Assembly: GCA_035628995.1 (NCBI GenBank)
Contig: DASPIR010000011.1
Coordinates: 1-37,451 of the forward strand
Reading direction: 5' to 3'
Source of the DNA: Clostridia bacterium
GTDB taxonomy: Bacteria > Bacillota > Clostridia > Lutisporales > Lutisporaceae
Length of the DNA stretch: 37,451 nucleotides
A model generated the notes under the pieces. It saw only the letters and a program-made list of their open reading frames with translations, was not told the origin of the DNA and did no database searches. How positions within the stretch are numbered: the first letter of the stretch is position 1; each line of letters begins with the position of its first letter. Positions 18,131 to 26,779 of this stretch are shown piece after piece. Both the position numbers and the translations under genes were made by a program.

Positions 18131-18157
18131 GTTCTTTACTATTATGCCCAAACGCTG

Positions 18158-19342
18158 CTACTTATTCAACACAGAATATGCCCTGTCTATATAAATAACA
18201 GCATTATAATTAGGATACCTTGCTTTTATTTCTTGAGCTACTTCCGCTGAGAGGTTCTTTGCCTTTTTCTCATCATATTCGTAAGGTACTACCAAGTCGA
18301 ATATAAGGTTCTTATGTCCTTCGCCGCCTACTATCCTAAAGTCATGTATAGTCAATTCCTCACGCAATTCAGTTATAATTTCTATTACCTGCTCCAAAGT
18401 ACTTTGGACAACTTTATCATCGGTATTGATAGGATCCATATGTATTACCAGATGTATATCAAGTTCTTCCGAAATCTCCTGCTCCGCCAGATCTATAATA
18501 TCATGGGCTTCCATGATGTCCATCTTGGCAGGAATCTCTGCATGCAGCGAAACAACGCACCTGCCGGGGCCGTAATTGTGCACTATCATATCATGTATTC
18601 CGATTATTTTTTCATAACGCATGGTCTTTTCGGTAATTTCGGTTATGAATTTAGGCTCCGGAGCCTCTCCCAGCAGCGGGTTGAGTGTCTCCCTGGTAAG
18701 GGATATCCCTGAATAAATAATAAAAGCTGATACCAAGAGCCCGATATATCCGTCTATAGGGAAGGTTATCCACTTGGAGCAGAGCAGTGAAAAGGCAACT
18801 ACTGATGTAGTTATCACATCACTTAGGCTGTCTGTAGCAGAAGCCTCCATTGTCTTGCTGTCTATTTTTCTTCCTATGTTTTTATAAAACCTGCTTAGCC
18901 AAACCTTTATCCCAATAGATATTATCAAAACAGAAAAAGATATAATATCAAATTTAAGCACCTCAGGGTTTATTACCCTTTCAAAGGAGCTTTTCAAGAA
19001 CTCAAAACCCACAAGTATTACCAGGAAAGACACAATCATTGCAGATATGTATTCTATCCTCGCATGCCCAAAGGGATGCTCCCTATCGGCAGGCTTGTTT
19101 GTTATCTTGAAGCCTATAAGTGTTATTACAGATGAAGCCGCATCAGTCAGGTTGTTCACAGCATCAGCAGTAATTGCTATACTGTTTGACATTAAGCCTA
19201 TCGTGACCTTTGCTGCCGAAAGCATCACATTGCAGACTATACCTACGAAGCCGCCCAGGTATCCGTATTTCTGTCTGACATTTTTATCCCTTATATTTTC
19301 ATTATCCCTTACAAAGGTTTTTATAAGCATGTCTGTAAGCAA
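18158..19342 (-). CDS. Cation diffusion facilitator, probably Mn-type
   Basis: This 394-aa CDF efflux protein has six membrane segments in the first ~220 residues and a cytoplasmic metal-binding domain (ferredoxin-like fold) after that. The TM2 metal site reads NNLTD (Asn63-xxx-Asp67) and TM5 reads DSLSD, that is DxxxD instead of the HxxxD of Zn transporters. In this family the DxxxD form in TM5 marks the Mn/Fe clade, so Mn(II) export is the likely role (inference). HPFGHARIEYISA after TM2-3 is also typical. The C-terminus is longer than in minimal members. The start is TTG at 19342 with GGGGGTG about 5 nt upstream; ATG 19330 is the alternative. No Mn riboswitch is visible upstream. Confidence 0.9.
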   Translation of the reverse strand: MLTDMLIKTFVRDNENIRDKNVRQKYGYLGGFVGIVCNVMLSAAKVTIGLMSNSIAITADAVNNLTDAASSVITLIGFKITNKPADREHPFGHARIEYISAMIVSFLVILVGFEFLKSSFERVINPEVLKFDIISFSVLIISIGIKVWLSRFYKNIGRKIDSKTMEASATDSLSDVITTSVVAFSLLCSKWITFPIDGYIGLLVSAFIIYSGISLTRETLNPLLGEAPEPKFITEITEKTMRYEKIIGIHDMIVHNYGPGRCVVSLHAEIPAKMDIMEAHDIIDLAEQEISEELDIHLVIHMDPINTDDKVVQSTLEQVIEIITELREELTIHDFRIVGGEGHKNLIFDLVVPYEYDEKKAKNLSAEVAQEIKARYPNYNAVIYIDRAYSVLNK

Positions 19343-19436
19343 TTCAACACCCCCGTACGTTCTGCAAAATATGAAAATTTTATATGTCTATTCATTATAA
19401 TACTAAATAATATTAAAATCAAAGTGAATAAAAACA

Positions 19437-20564
19437 CTACATTTTCCCGCCAGCATTTCTTATCTGCACCTTAACCTCAACGTTAATTTCAGATTCCTGT
19501 ATTATTTTGTCAATATCCTCTTTCGTAATTTTTTCCCGTGTATGTGCCTTTATACTATTAGCAAGATTCAACGCATCAAACTTGAATTCCTCCTGAGTCT
19601 TTTTTACAAGAGCCTCTGCCCTCTTTTTAATATGCTGTTCCAAGGAATCCTGAAAGACCTTCAACAAATTCGTACCGTCCTGCATCGGTTTCTGCTTCTT
19701 ATGCTCCACTATTACTCCTGCCAGTTTTATCTGTATATTGAAAGCATATTTATCCCCTTCTTTTCTCACAGTCACTTTCCTGCTGTTTGAGCCTTCAAAG
19801 GTTGCTTCATCAATAACCTTTCCATCCTTTTGCACCTTAAAAGACAGCGAGCCCCGGCATTTAATACCTCTCAACATAACAGCTGTCTCAGTTTCTTCCC
19901 TGCCCATATCACCAGATAATTTCCCTTTGTTCACCAGGCATGAGCCCGCAAGCATTATTTCCCCATTTCTATAAATGATATGCGGCAGTATAGCTGCTGT
20001 CTCATAGCTGACCAAATCTCTGTTTAAGCGGAACAGTGTTGTGTATGGAGAGAAACTTGTATTCTTGCTGTTCTCCATGAGGGCCTTCAAATATATTCCT
20101 ACATTTGGGTAATTGGGGATTGGTTTTTTAATAAGATCTACGGCCCTTCCTTTCGCTATCACAATGAACAAAGAAGCCTTTACCCTAGGGTTTCTCACAA
20201 TTACATCAATTATTTCCAAAATGTTTTCTTTTTTAACTAGCTCCTCGCCTAAAAGCAGAAGCTGTATTTGCCCAAATATCACCTGTTCCCCAATCTGCGT
20301 ATTTCTTCTTCCCCTTGCTTCTCCGATTATTTGCCCTGTGGTATCAATTATATGGAATTTTCCCTTTACATCCTCGTAGAACACAGGGACCCCGACAGTT
20401 ACAAGATACTTGTCATCCGGGTATTCCTTCTCGCTTTCCAGTATTGTGTCATATGCAACAATAAGCGGAACAGACAAATCATCCAATTCTTTAGCATCCC
20501 AACAGCCCGTAAGCATAGTCAGACAAAGTAAAATGGCGAACAAGCGAATTGCACTTCTACGCAT
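19437..20564 (-). CDS. Ger(x)C family spore germination lipoprotein
   Basis: This 375-aa protein is the C subunit of a GerA-type germinant receptor, a lipoprotein on the outer face of the spore inner membrane. The signal peptide ends in lipobox LTGC followed by WDAKELDD, the standard Ger(x)C opening. The C-terminal half (e.g. FQDSLEQHIKKRAEALVKKT) matches the family's helical domain 3. The ATG at 20564 overlaps the stop of the B gene in ATGCGTAG; a GTG at 20582 is an alternative. It is the last gene of an A-B-C operon and no clear terminator follows before the CDF gene. Confidence 0.93.
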   Translation of the reverse strand: MRRSAIRLFAILLCLTMLTGCWDAKELDDLSVPLIVAYDTILESEKEYPDDKYLVTVGVPVFYEDVKGKFHIIDTTGQIIGEARGRRNTQIGEQVIFGQIQLLLLGEELVKKENILEIIDVIVRNPRVKASLFIVIAKGRAVDLIKKPIPNYPNVGIYLKALMENSKNTSFSPYTTLFRLNRDLVSYETAAILPHIIYRNGEIMLAGSCLVNKGKLSGDMGREETETAVMLRGIKCRGSLSFKVQKDGKVIDEATFEGSNSRKVTVRKEGDKYAFNIQIKLAGVIVEHKKQKPMQDGTNLLKVFQDSLEQHIKKRAEALVKKTQEEFKFDALNLANSIKAHTREKITKEDIDKIIQESEINVEVKVQIRNAGGKM

Positions 20565-21663
20565 TTTCGTTTTGTTTTCCACCCCTCTTCCCTGTGAATA
20601 ATCCGCATATAATGAGTATGAGCGGTAAAGCAATTCCTATTGACAATGCAATCAGCCCCACATTATCAGAAAGTTTAAAAACCTCAAGTACGTTCTTAGG
20701 GTAATAGGCTATTCCTATTATTATTGGAAATAGGGCTAGGGTGCTCCACCTTTGAGATTTCAATTTAAAAAGTTCCGCTATAATATGACTTGCACAAAAA
20801 TACTGGATACTGATAGGCCTGAAGGATACACCTATCCAAGCCTGTATGAACAGGAATTCAATTCTTTCAATTACCGGTACCTCTGCTGTTGCAAGCAGTC
20901 TAAGTGAAGGCCATATGAATTTTTGTGTAAGCTCAGTCCCAAAGACTAAAATAACACCAACAACAAAATACAAGTAAATAGCAAGGGTTATCAGGAGAGC
21001 ATACAAGCTTGCTCCAAAAGCTTCCTTCTCCCGTAATACATAGGGGTGGAAAACAATATACAGCTCAAATCCTGAGAAAGCAAAACCTGTTGTCAGTGCA
21101 GCCTTGGCATAATCCGATACTTTGAAGTTCAGAATGGGCATCAGGTTTCGAATATCAGCATTGCTTATGATTGCGGGCAAGGAGAAAAACACTATAGGCA
21201 GAAGTATGTAAAAAAGAAATTCATTTACCCTTCCTAGCACCTTTGCATTACTTGATGCCAGATAAGCACATACGGAAAGCATCAGTACCAGCTTGACCAG
21301 CATCGGTGTCTCGCTAAGCAAAAACATAGATACTACCTCTATGAAGACTCTGAGCAGAACTGAAGCTGTGAGTATCGAGTATGATGCCAATAGTATACTG
21401 AACAGGCCTCCCAGCCACCTGCCGCTAACCGACCTGCACACTTTCACAAAGCTGACCGCATTATTTTTTTTGTATAGAAATCTTATTAATGAAAGTGAAG
21501 CAAGGGGGAACAGCGAACCCAGAAGAACTGCCAGCCATGCATCCTGTCCCACTTCCTTTGCTGCAAGCCTGGGAAGGCTCAATATGCCGGAGCCAAGCAT
21601 ACTTCCTATCATAATAAAAATAAGCTGTTTGCTCGTAATATCTAATCCACTTTTACTTTCCAT
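20557..21663 (-). CDS. GerAB/GerKB-type spore germination permease
   Basis: This 368-aa integral membrane protein has about ten membrane segments and belongs to the GerAB/ArcD/ProY family of the amino acid-polyamine-organocation transporters. It is the B subunit of the germinant receptor and is thought to bind the germinant. The opening SKQLIFIMIGSMLGSGILSL carries the glycine-rich TM1 break typical of the fold. The ATG at 21663 has GGGAG 8 nt upstream and overlaps the A-gene stop by 11 nt; the ATG at 21681 is less likely. Both junctions of the operon overlap, which fits coupled translation of a stoichiometric complex. Confidence 0.94.
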   Translation of the reverse strand: MESKSGLDITSKQLIFIMIGSMLGSGILSLPRLAAKEVGQDAWLAVLLGSLFPLASLSLIRFLYKKNNAVSFVKVCRSVSGRWLGGLFSILLASYSILTASVLLRVFIEVVSMFLLSETPMLVKLVLMLSVCAYLASSNAKVLGRVNEFLFYILLPIVFFSLPAIISNADIRNLMPILNFKVSDYAKAALTTGFAFSGFELYIVFHPYVLREKEAFGASLYALLITLAIYLYFVVGVILVFGTELTQKFIWPSLRLLATAEVPVIERIEFLFIQAWIGVSFRPISIQYFCASHIIAELFKLKSQRWSTLALFPIIIGIAYYPKNVLEVFKLSDNVGLIALSIGIALPLILIICGLFTGKRGGKQNENA

Positions 21664-23254
21664 CTTTCTGCTCCCTTGCATTTACCACTCTCTTCTTATT
21701 ATATCCAGGTATAGAAACAGGCCTTTCCTTCATTGCCCAAATAGGCACCCTTATGTACAAATCCTTGAGATCCTTAAATCTGGTGGGTGCTATTGGGGCA
21801 AAGTATGGGACACCAAAACTTTCTAAACTGCAAAGGTGTATTATTATTATCAGCCAACCTAGCGTAATGCCAAAAGCACCAAAGGATGCAGCCGCCAAAA
21901 TAAGAAAAAGCCTCAATAGCCTAATGACTAAAGACATGCTGTAGTTAGGTATAATAAAATTGCATATGATTGTTATTGTTATTACTATTATCATTGCAGG
22001 ACTGACCAGATTCGACCTAACTGCCGCATCCCCCAGGATTATACCTCCCACTACTCCTAATGTCGTCGCTACTGCCGTAGGCAATCTCAAGCCAGCTTCC
22101 CGAAGCGATTCTATTACAAACTCCATGATTAATGCCTCTATAACCGGAGGGAAAGGTACCTTTTTTCTGAGTTCAGCAATATTAAGCAGCAGTTCTAAAG
22201 GGACCAGCTCCGGATGGAAGGAGGTCAGCGCAATGTAAGCCGGTGCTGCACTTGTCGTTACAAGAAATGCTATGGCTCTCAAAATTCTTATATATGTTCC
22301 AATATAAGTGCGTTCATAGTAATCCTCGGGTGCCTGGAAAAACTGAATGAGCTGAGCCGGCACCAATAACACATAAGGTGTTCTGTCAAGAACAACTGCA
22401 ATTCTTCCTTCAAGTAAGGCTGCGACAACCTTATCAGGTTTCTCTGTTCCTTGAGTCTGTGGAAAAGGAGAGTAAGGATTGTCTTCTATGAATGCTTCTA
22501 TATATCCATTGGCCAATACCCCATCTATATCTATCTTCTTTATACGGCTCTTAACCTCTTTTACCAGTTTAGCATCTGCCAAGCCCCCCACATATAAAAC
22601 AGCAAGGTCTGTCTTTGTCCTTCTTCCAACTTTGGAGACTTCAACTTTTAAGGTCGGATCCGGCAATGTCTTCCTTATAACAGCCACATTATTCCATAAA
22701 TCTTCTATGAAGCCCTCTTTTGAGCCCCTTAGCGTTCTTTCATTCTCAGGTTCAGTGACCTGCCTTGCTTTCACCCCAGCTACTTCCAATATTATGATTT
22801 GATCAATGTTATTCAATAGCAGGATAACTCTACCTTGGAACATTTCATCTTTAGCAAGGTTTTTGTCTTTTAATGCCTTTATTGTTCCTACGGTCAAACA
22901 GCTATCCATCAATCTCTTCACAAATGAACTGCTGCCAGAGTCCTTCCCGGCCTTGTCCTTGAAGTTCATCAACGGTTTGATGATATTTACATTAAGTGTA
23001 TTCTTATCTATACTGCCATACGTATAAATCAGTACGGCTTCTAAATCCTCGCTGCCCCCTATCATTAAATCCCTGAACACTATATCTCCATTGCCCGCAA
23101 GCTCGCGTCTGAACCACTCCTCTGCATCTAAAGCAGGGGCAGCTGCCTTCCCGGAATTATCCGGTCTTAATCGAGCTGTTGTCGCAATCTGTTTTATTGT
23201 TTTATATTTTTGGGGTTTCACTTTGCGTTTGATGCTAATGAGACGTTTCACCAT
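21653..23254 (-). CDS. GerA/GerKA-type spore germination protein
   Basis: This 533-aa protein is the A subunit of a GerA-type germinant receptor. A soluble N-terminal domain (about 1-290) precedes four or five membrane segments (about 300-470) and a short cytoplasmic tail. Family-typical stretches include the YTYGSIDKNTLN region, EGRIAVVLDRTPYVLLVPAQ, and the ITSFHPE-like ALTSFHPELVP. The ATG at 23254 follows AAGGAG by 5 nt; the in-frame GTG at 23260 overlaps that site. It is the first gene of the A-B-C operon. No convincing SigG promoter was seen upstream, although the setting would predict forespore expression. Confidence 0.95.
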   Translation of the reverse strand: MVKRLISIKRKVKPQKYKTIKQIATTARLRPDNSGKAAAPALDAEEWFRRELAGNGDIVFRDLMIGGSEDLEAVLIYTYGSIDKNTLNVNIIKPLMNFKDKAGKDSGSSSFVKRLMDSCLTVGTIKALKDKNLAKDEMFQGRVILLLNNIDQIIILEVAGVKARQVTEPENERTLRGSKEGFIEDLWNNVAVIRKTLPDPTLKVEVSKVGRRTKTDLAVLYVGGLADAKLVKEVKSRIKKIDIDGVLANGYIEAFIEDNPYSPFPQTQGTEKPDKVVAALLEGRIAVVLDRTPYVLLVPAQLIQFFQAPEDYYERTYIGTYIRILRAIAFLVTTSAAPAYIALTSFHPELVPLELLLNIAELRKKVPFPPVIEALIMEFVIESLREAGLRLPTAVATTLGVVGGIILGDAAVRSNLVSPAMIIVITITIICNFIIPNYSMSLVIRLLRLFLILAAASFGAFGITLGWLIIIIHLCSLESFGVPYFAPIAPTRFKDLKDLYIRVPIWAMKERPVSIPGYNKKRVVNAREQKDGK

Positions 23255-23347
23255 TACCACTCCTTGTCACTGCCTTTTGCTAATGGTATTAATAAGTCAA
23301 ATTCCATTTAAGCTATTATCTTCATATTAATTGATTATTATTAGCAT

Positions 23348-23384
23348 AAAAAAACAAGGGTGGAAACTAACGTTTCCACCCTTG
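23348..23384 (-). terminator. Intrinsic terminator of the GntR gene
   Basis: CAAGGGTGGAAAC (23355-23367) and GTTTCCACCCTTG (23372-23384) form a perfect 13-bp stem with a 4-nt loop. Seven T residues follow on the minus strand. It insulates the ger operon from the regulator upstream. Confidence 0.95.
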
Positions 23385-23387
23385 TCA

Positions 23388-23762
23388 TTATACTTCCCTA
23401 TACAATACCTCAAGCATCATCTTAAGTCCTTGAAGTCCTATGTTCAATACTCTGCTTTCCTTTATAACCTCTGACAGTTTGTCCTCAACCATCCTTATCT
23501 TCTTTTCCTTGATAAACTCCTTATTCTCCCTTGAAACGAAACATCCCTTTCCAATTACCGATTCAATAAAGCCTTCGTTCTCAAGCTCATCGTAGGCTCT
23601 CTTGGTAGTAATAACACTTATATGCAACTCAGCTGCCAGCTTCCTTATAGAGGGCAGACCCTCTCCAGGTTTCAACTGCTGATTTATAATCAACTTTTTT
23701 ATCTGGTTCGCAATCTGTTCATATATTGGTTCGCGTGTCGAATTGCTGACTGTTATATCCAT
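23388..23762 (-). CDS. GntR-family regulator, YtrA subfamily
   Basis: This 124-aa protein has an N-terminal GntR winged helix (about residues 8-75). Family signatures are PIYEQIANQIKKLI, LPSIRKLAAELHISVITTKR and the closing wing FIESVIGKGCFVS. Only ~45 residues follow, a helical dimerisation tail, which is the short YtrA architecture. YtrA-type repressors usually control an adjacent ABC transporter operon, but none is present; the gene is followed by a strong terminator. The ATG at 23762 has GAGGTG 7-8 nt upstream, so the GTG at 23777 is rejected. The repeat-rich upstream region 23854-23919 is a plausible autoregulatory operator. Confidence 0.9.
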   Translation of the reverse strand: MDITVSNSTREPIYEQIANQIKKLIINQQLKPGEGLPSIRKLAAELHISVITTKRAYDELENEGFIESVIGKGCFVSRENKEFIKEKKIRMVEDKLSEVIKESRVLNIGLQGLKMMLEVLYREV

Positions 23763-23853
23763 ATATATACACCTCACTCTTGTGGAGACTGATAGCGAGA
23801 CAGGTTCTGTCCTGACTGTTATGGCTGATTATGCACACTGAAAGCCTTGAAAT

Positions 23854-23919
23854 TGTATATTCTGTATATAGTGTATATACTGTCTATACCGTGCATACCA
23901 TATATGTACAGTATAGACA
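23854..23919. promoter_or_regulatory. Repeat-rich putative operator upstream of gntR
   Basis: A series of related 9-nt units follows one another: CTGTATATA, GTGTATATA, CTGTCTATA, CCGTGCATA, CCATATATG. In addition TGTCTATAC (23881-23889) and GTATAGACA (23911-23919) form a perfect 9-bp inverted repeat with centres 30 bp apart. Its position about 100 bp upstream of the GntR start and its palindromic GTATA/TATAC content fit a regulator-binding region. The binding protein is inferred from proximity only. Confidence 0.5.
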
Positions 23920-24295
23920 TTTTTGTCATCTGTGTCAATAAAAAGGTGAAGCATGTAGAATGTAGTAAATGATGATAGAATTATGTCCTGAGGTGTCAGA
24001 GGGTACTGTGAAAAATATTGAAAAAAAGCAAAAAATACGACAAATCAAAAAAAGGTGGAGATAGAATAGTCTGGCAATGTTAAAATACTGTCTTAAAAGC
24101 CATCCTGGAGCCCGTTTTTAAGCTTTATATGTATCATAAGGCAGTAATGCTTGACCTTATTCCTACCATCCCATCCCTAATCTTCCTACAGTTTGTTTAT
24201 GTAAACCTATTTCAGTTTATAATGTCATTATTTATTAGCAGGGTAATGTATATAATATTAGCAGCGATAATTTAATCAGAAAGGAAAGAATACCT
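23920..24295. other. Intergenic region upstream of the GT-C gene
   Basis: This stretch is A-rich and carries no supported gene on either strand. A TATAAT at about 24251 could be a -10 box for the glycosyltransferase, but no good -35 box is at the right distance. A small palindrome GTTTATGTAAAC occurs near 24195-24206. No known riboswitch pattern was recognised. Confidence 0.4.
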
Positions 24296-25678
24296 TTGAG
24301 ATTTAACAGAAAGACAGCATTGTACACCTTTATTATATTCTCTCTGGCATTATATCTAAGACTTCGATTTGTTGTATACACGCCCTTTGAATTCAAAATA
24401 GATGCCTGGAGCATGTATCATTATGCCTTGAATGTCATGGGTGGAGAATACTACGGCCATAGATTCGGGGAGCATTGGGCGAGATATGCTTATTGGCCTC
24501 CTTTATATATCTTCTTTACAGGCTTTGTCTACAGGTTTTTGGACACAGCGCAAGACCTCTTAGTGATGAGAGTGATTCAAGCAGGCTTCTCTGCTGTTTC
24601 CTGCCTGCTTTGTTACAGTATAGCCAGTGCTGCCTTGAAAAACTACAGTGATTTTCATAAGGAAGCAGGACTACTTGCCGGCGTCCTTATGGCCTTAAAC
24701 CCGAGAATGGTGGTATATACCAACCACCTGTATGTTGAAACTGTATTTATTACTATATACCTTGCCGTTGCTTACTTTTTCCTGATGTACTTCAAATATG
24801 AGCTGCCCCAAAAGCTCAGTAGGCACAGGGGCTATGTGCCAACCAAGAACCTATTGCTGTATTCGCTTTTTCTCGGCATAGGCAACCTTACCCGGCCTGT
24901 CCTTCTTCTGCTGCCAGGTGTTGTGGTTATTTTCATACTATTGTACACATCAGCCAAAAGGCTTGAGGTGAGAAGGACCTTGGAGGTCATTATACTGGAC
25001 GGCGCCGTGACTATCATTGTCATGCTATTGGTATTATCACCTTGGATTATAAGGAATTACTCTGTTACCGGGCGCTTTATACTTATAGATACCAACGGTC
25101 CCATAAACTTCTACATAGCTCATAATCCCTTGGCAAATGGGCGGTGGGTGGATGTCAAGCCTTACACTGATATCAACAAGCTGTACGAGACAGGCTACCA
25201 TGAAGGACTGACTTACTTAAAAAGAAATATTCCCATGGAAATGAAGCTTTTGAGGCTTAAGCAGCGGCTCTTCCTTTATCAGGTCGACCCGCATATATCA
25301 GAGGCCAAATATCACCTGGACAGAACCTATAAGCTTCCTCTTTACGGCAGCCTGATAAAAATGGGCATAGTAAAAAAGGACATCCTCGAAAGCACCTATA
25401 GGCTTCCTCAAATGTCCTTTATATTCTTATGGAAGGCTGCCATTATACTATTACCCCTTTTCATCATAAGACTCCTTACCGCCAGGTCCTTCTATGTCTT
25501 ATTCTGCGAGCCTGCCTGGATAATCGGGAATTTCTTATATGTCAACCTTATTATTCAGATATTCTACTTTGCACCCAGATACAGAATCTCTGCAGAGCCT
25601 TTTCTTTGCATTATTATTGGCATTCTGCTTGTCGGGATGCTAACCCCCAGTTCCCGCATTACTTCACCGAAATACTAG
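24296..25678 (+). CDS. GT-C family membrane glycosyltransferase
   Basis: This 460-aa protein has about ten membrane segments and the topology of the PMT/ArnT-type GT-C glycosyltransferases, which take sugars from polyprenyl phosphates. The first extracytoplasmic loop (about residues 27-70) carries an Asp in FKIDAWSMYHYA, the place of the catalytic acidic residue in the family, followed by the YWPPLYIFF segment that begins the next helix. The acceptor is unknown. The start is TTG at 24296, with AAAGGAAAG upstream. The gene converges on the UbiA-family gene, 3 nt between stops. That neighbour may make a polyprenyl-phosphate sugar donor, a functional link that is inference. Confidence 0.82.
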   Translation: MRFNRKTALYTFIIFSLALYLRLRFVVYTPFEFKIDAWSMYHYALNVMGGEYYGHRFGEHWARYAYWPPLYIFFTGFVYRFLDTAQDLLVMRVIQAGFSAVSCLLCYSIASAALKNYSDFHKEAGLLAGVLMALNPRMVVYTNHLYVETVFITIYLAVAYFFLMYFKYELPQKLSRHRGYVPTKNLLLYSLFLGIGNLTRPVLLLLPGVVVIFILLYTSAKRLEVRRTLEVIILDGAVTIIVMLLVLSPWIIRNYSVTGRFILIDTNGPINFYIAHNPLANGRWVDVKPYTDINKLYETGYHEGLTYLKRNIPMEMKLLRLKQRLFLYQVDPHISEAKYHLDRTYKLPLYGSLIKMGIVKKDILESTYRLPQMSFIFLWKAAIILLPLFIIRLLTARSFYVLFCEPAWIIGNFLYVNLIIQIFYFAPRYRISAEPFLCIIIGILLVGMLTPSSRITSPKY

Positions 25679-25681
25679 CTG

Positions 25682-26623
25682 CTATTTATACAGTATCACA
25701 ATGCTGGTCAGTATCCACAGCAGTATATTAATTAGCAGCGGCTTGTCAGTCAGTACTATTTCCTCTGGACTTTCGCCCAGTTTTTTATTGTATATCAAGT
25801 ACTGGTATCTGAAGATCCCATATAGTACGAATAATATAGTAACCATTGAATACTTGTCATCGCTTGCAAAAAATGTGTATAAGCAATAGGATATCAATGT
25901 AGACGCCGTTACAATTGAGAGCATACTATCTATAAAGTCCAGAGAGTAATGCTCAAGAATTTTTCGGTGGCTTTGGGCACCCTCCTGAAGCACCAAAAGC
26001 TCAGTCCGTCTCTTACTAAAACCCAGGAACAGTGCCAGCAGAAAGGTGCATAAAAGCAGCCATGGGGAGATAAGCACACTGATAGCCAAAGCACCCCCTG
26101 CTACTCTTAAAATAAAACCCAGAGCGATAGACATTACATCAAGTATGACAAGATGCTTTACATACAATGTATATAACAGATTATTAAGCAAATAAATCAT
26201 TATTATTATACCGAAGCTGTAGTTCAACATAAAAGAAAATGCAATCGCAGCAGGAAGCATAAATGTCATCAGTATTTGTGCCTCTCTCTTGCTTATCACT
26301 CCCGCAGCCAGAGGCCGCTTCTTTTTTCTGGGATGCTCCCTGTCTTTTTCAATATCCAGCATGTCATTGAATATGTACACAGTGGAGGATGTAATGCAGA
26401 AGCATAGGAATGCATAGGCCGCCATCATTATGTAATGCAGTTTGTCTATGTTCCTTGAAAACAGCAGCGCTGCAAATATGAATAGGTTCTTTATCCACTG
26501 CTTGGGTCTCAGCAGCTGAATAAAACTCTTAAGTCTGATTGATACCGACTGCCCTTTCGCTCCCTCCAAATAACTTCCCCCCAAAGTTTCATCTATATAT
26601 TTTATTCTTCCAGCCCTTCGCAA
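25682..26623 (-). CDS. UbiA-family decaprenyl-phosphate phosphoribosyltransferase-like
   Basis: This protein of about 313 aa has eight or nine membrane segments and belongs to the UbiA prenyltransferase superfamily. The opening LLRPKQWIKNLFIF and the first Asp-rich motif, NDMLDIEKDREHPRKKKRP, match the subgroup that attaches phosphoribose to polyprenyl phosphate (the mycobacterial Rv3806c type), giving polyprenyl-phosphoryl-phosphoribose. The start is uncertain: the frame opens with TTG at 26623 but has a poor ribosome binding site, and TTG 26584 is possible; the conserved domain begins near residue 33. It lies tail-to-tail with a GT-C glycosyltransferase that would use a polyprenyl-phosphate sugar. 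Confidence 0.87.
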   Translation of the reverse strand: MRRAGRIKYIDETLGGSYLEGAKGQSVSIRLKSFIQLLRPKQWIKNLFIFAALLFSRNIDKLHYIMMAAYAFLCFCITSSTVYIFNDMLDIEKDREHPRKKKRPLAAGVISKREAQILMTFMLPAAIAFSFMLNYSFGIIIMIYLLNNLLYTLYVKHLVILDVMSIALGFILRVAGGALAISVLISPWLLLCTFLLALFLGFSKRRTELLVLQEGAQSHRKILEHYSLDFIDSMLSIVTASTLISYCLYTFFASDDKYSMVTILFVLYGIFRYQYLIYNKKLGESPEEIVLTDKPLLINILLWILTSIVILYK

Positions 26624-26706
26624 ATAAGCAGCTATAGCCTATGACTGCTAGTTTTATTTTTACCTTCGCAGCTCTTTAAATTCTCCTTGCAGCAAAATAC
26701 ATATAA

Positions 26707-26736
26707 TTGCCAAGACTGCCTCAACTTGTATATAAT
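26707..26736 (+). promoter_or_regulatory. Probable SigA promoter of the dGTPase-like gene
   Basis: TTGCCA (26707-26712) and TATAAT (26731-26736) are separated by 18 nt and lie 43 nt upstream of the ATG at 26780. Confidence 0.55.
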
Positions 26737-26779
26737 TAGGTTATAGAATATCTAATCCTAAAAGCACGGAGGTTCTATT

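Noticed and set aside
23255-23345. SigG promoter for the ger operon
   Set aside because: Some partial matches to the -35 and -10 forms occur, but none at correct spacing.
23854-23919. Possible short tandem-repeat or CRISPR-like array
   Set aside because: The units are 9 nt, contiguous, degenerate and lack spacers, so this is at most an operator or low-complexity DNA.
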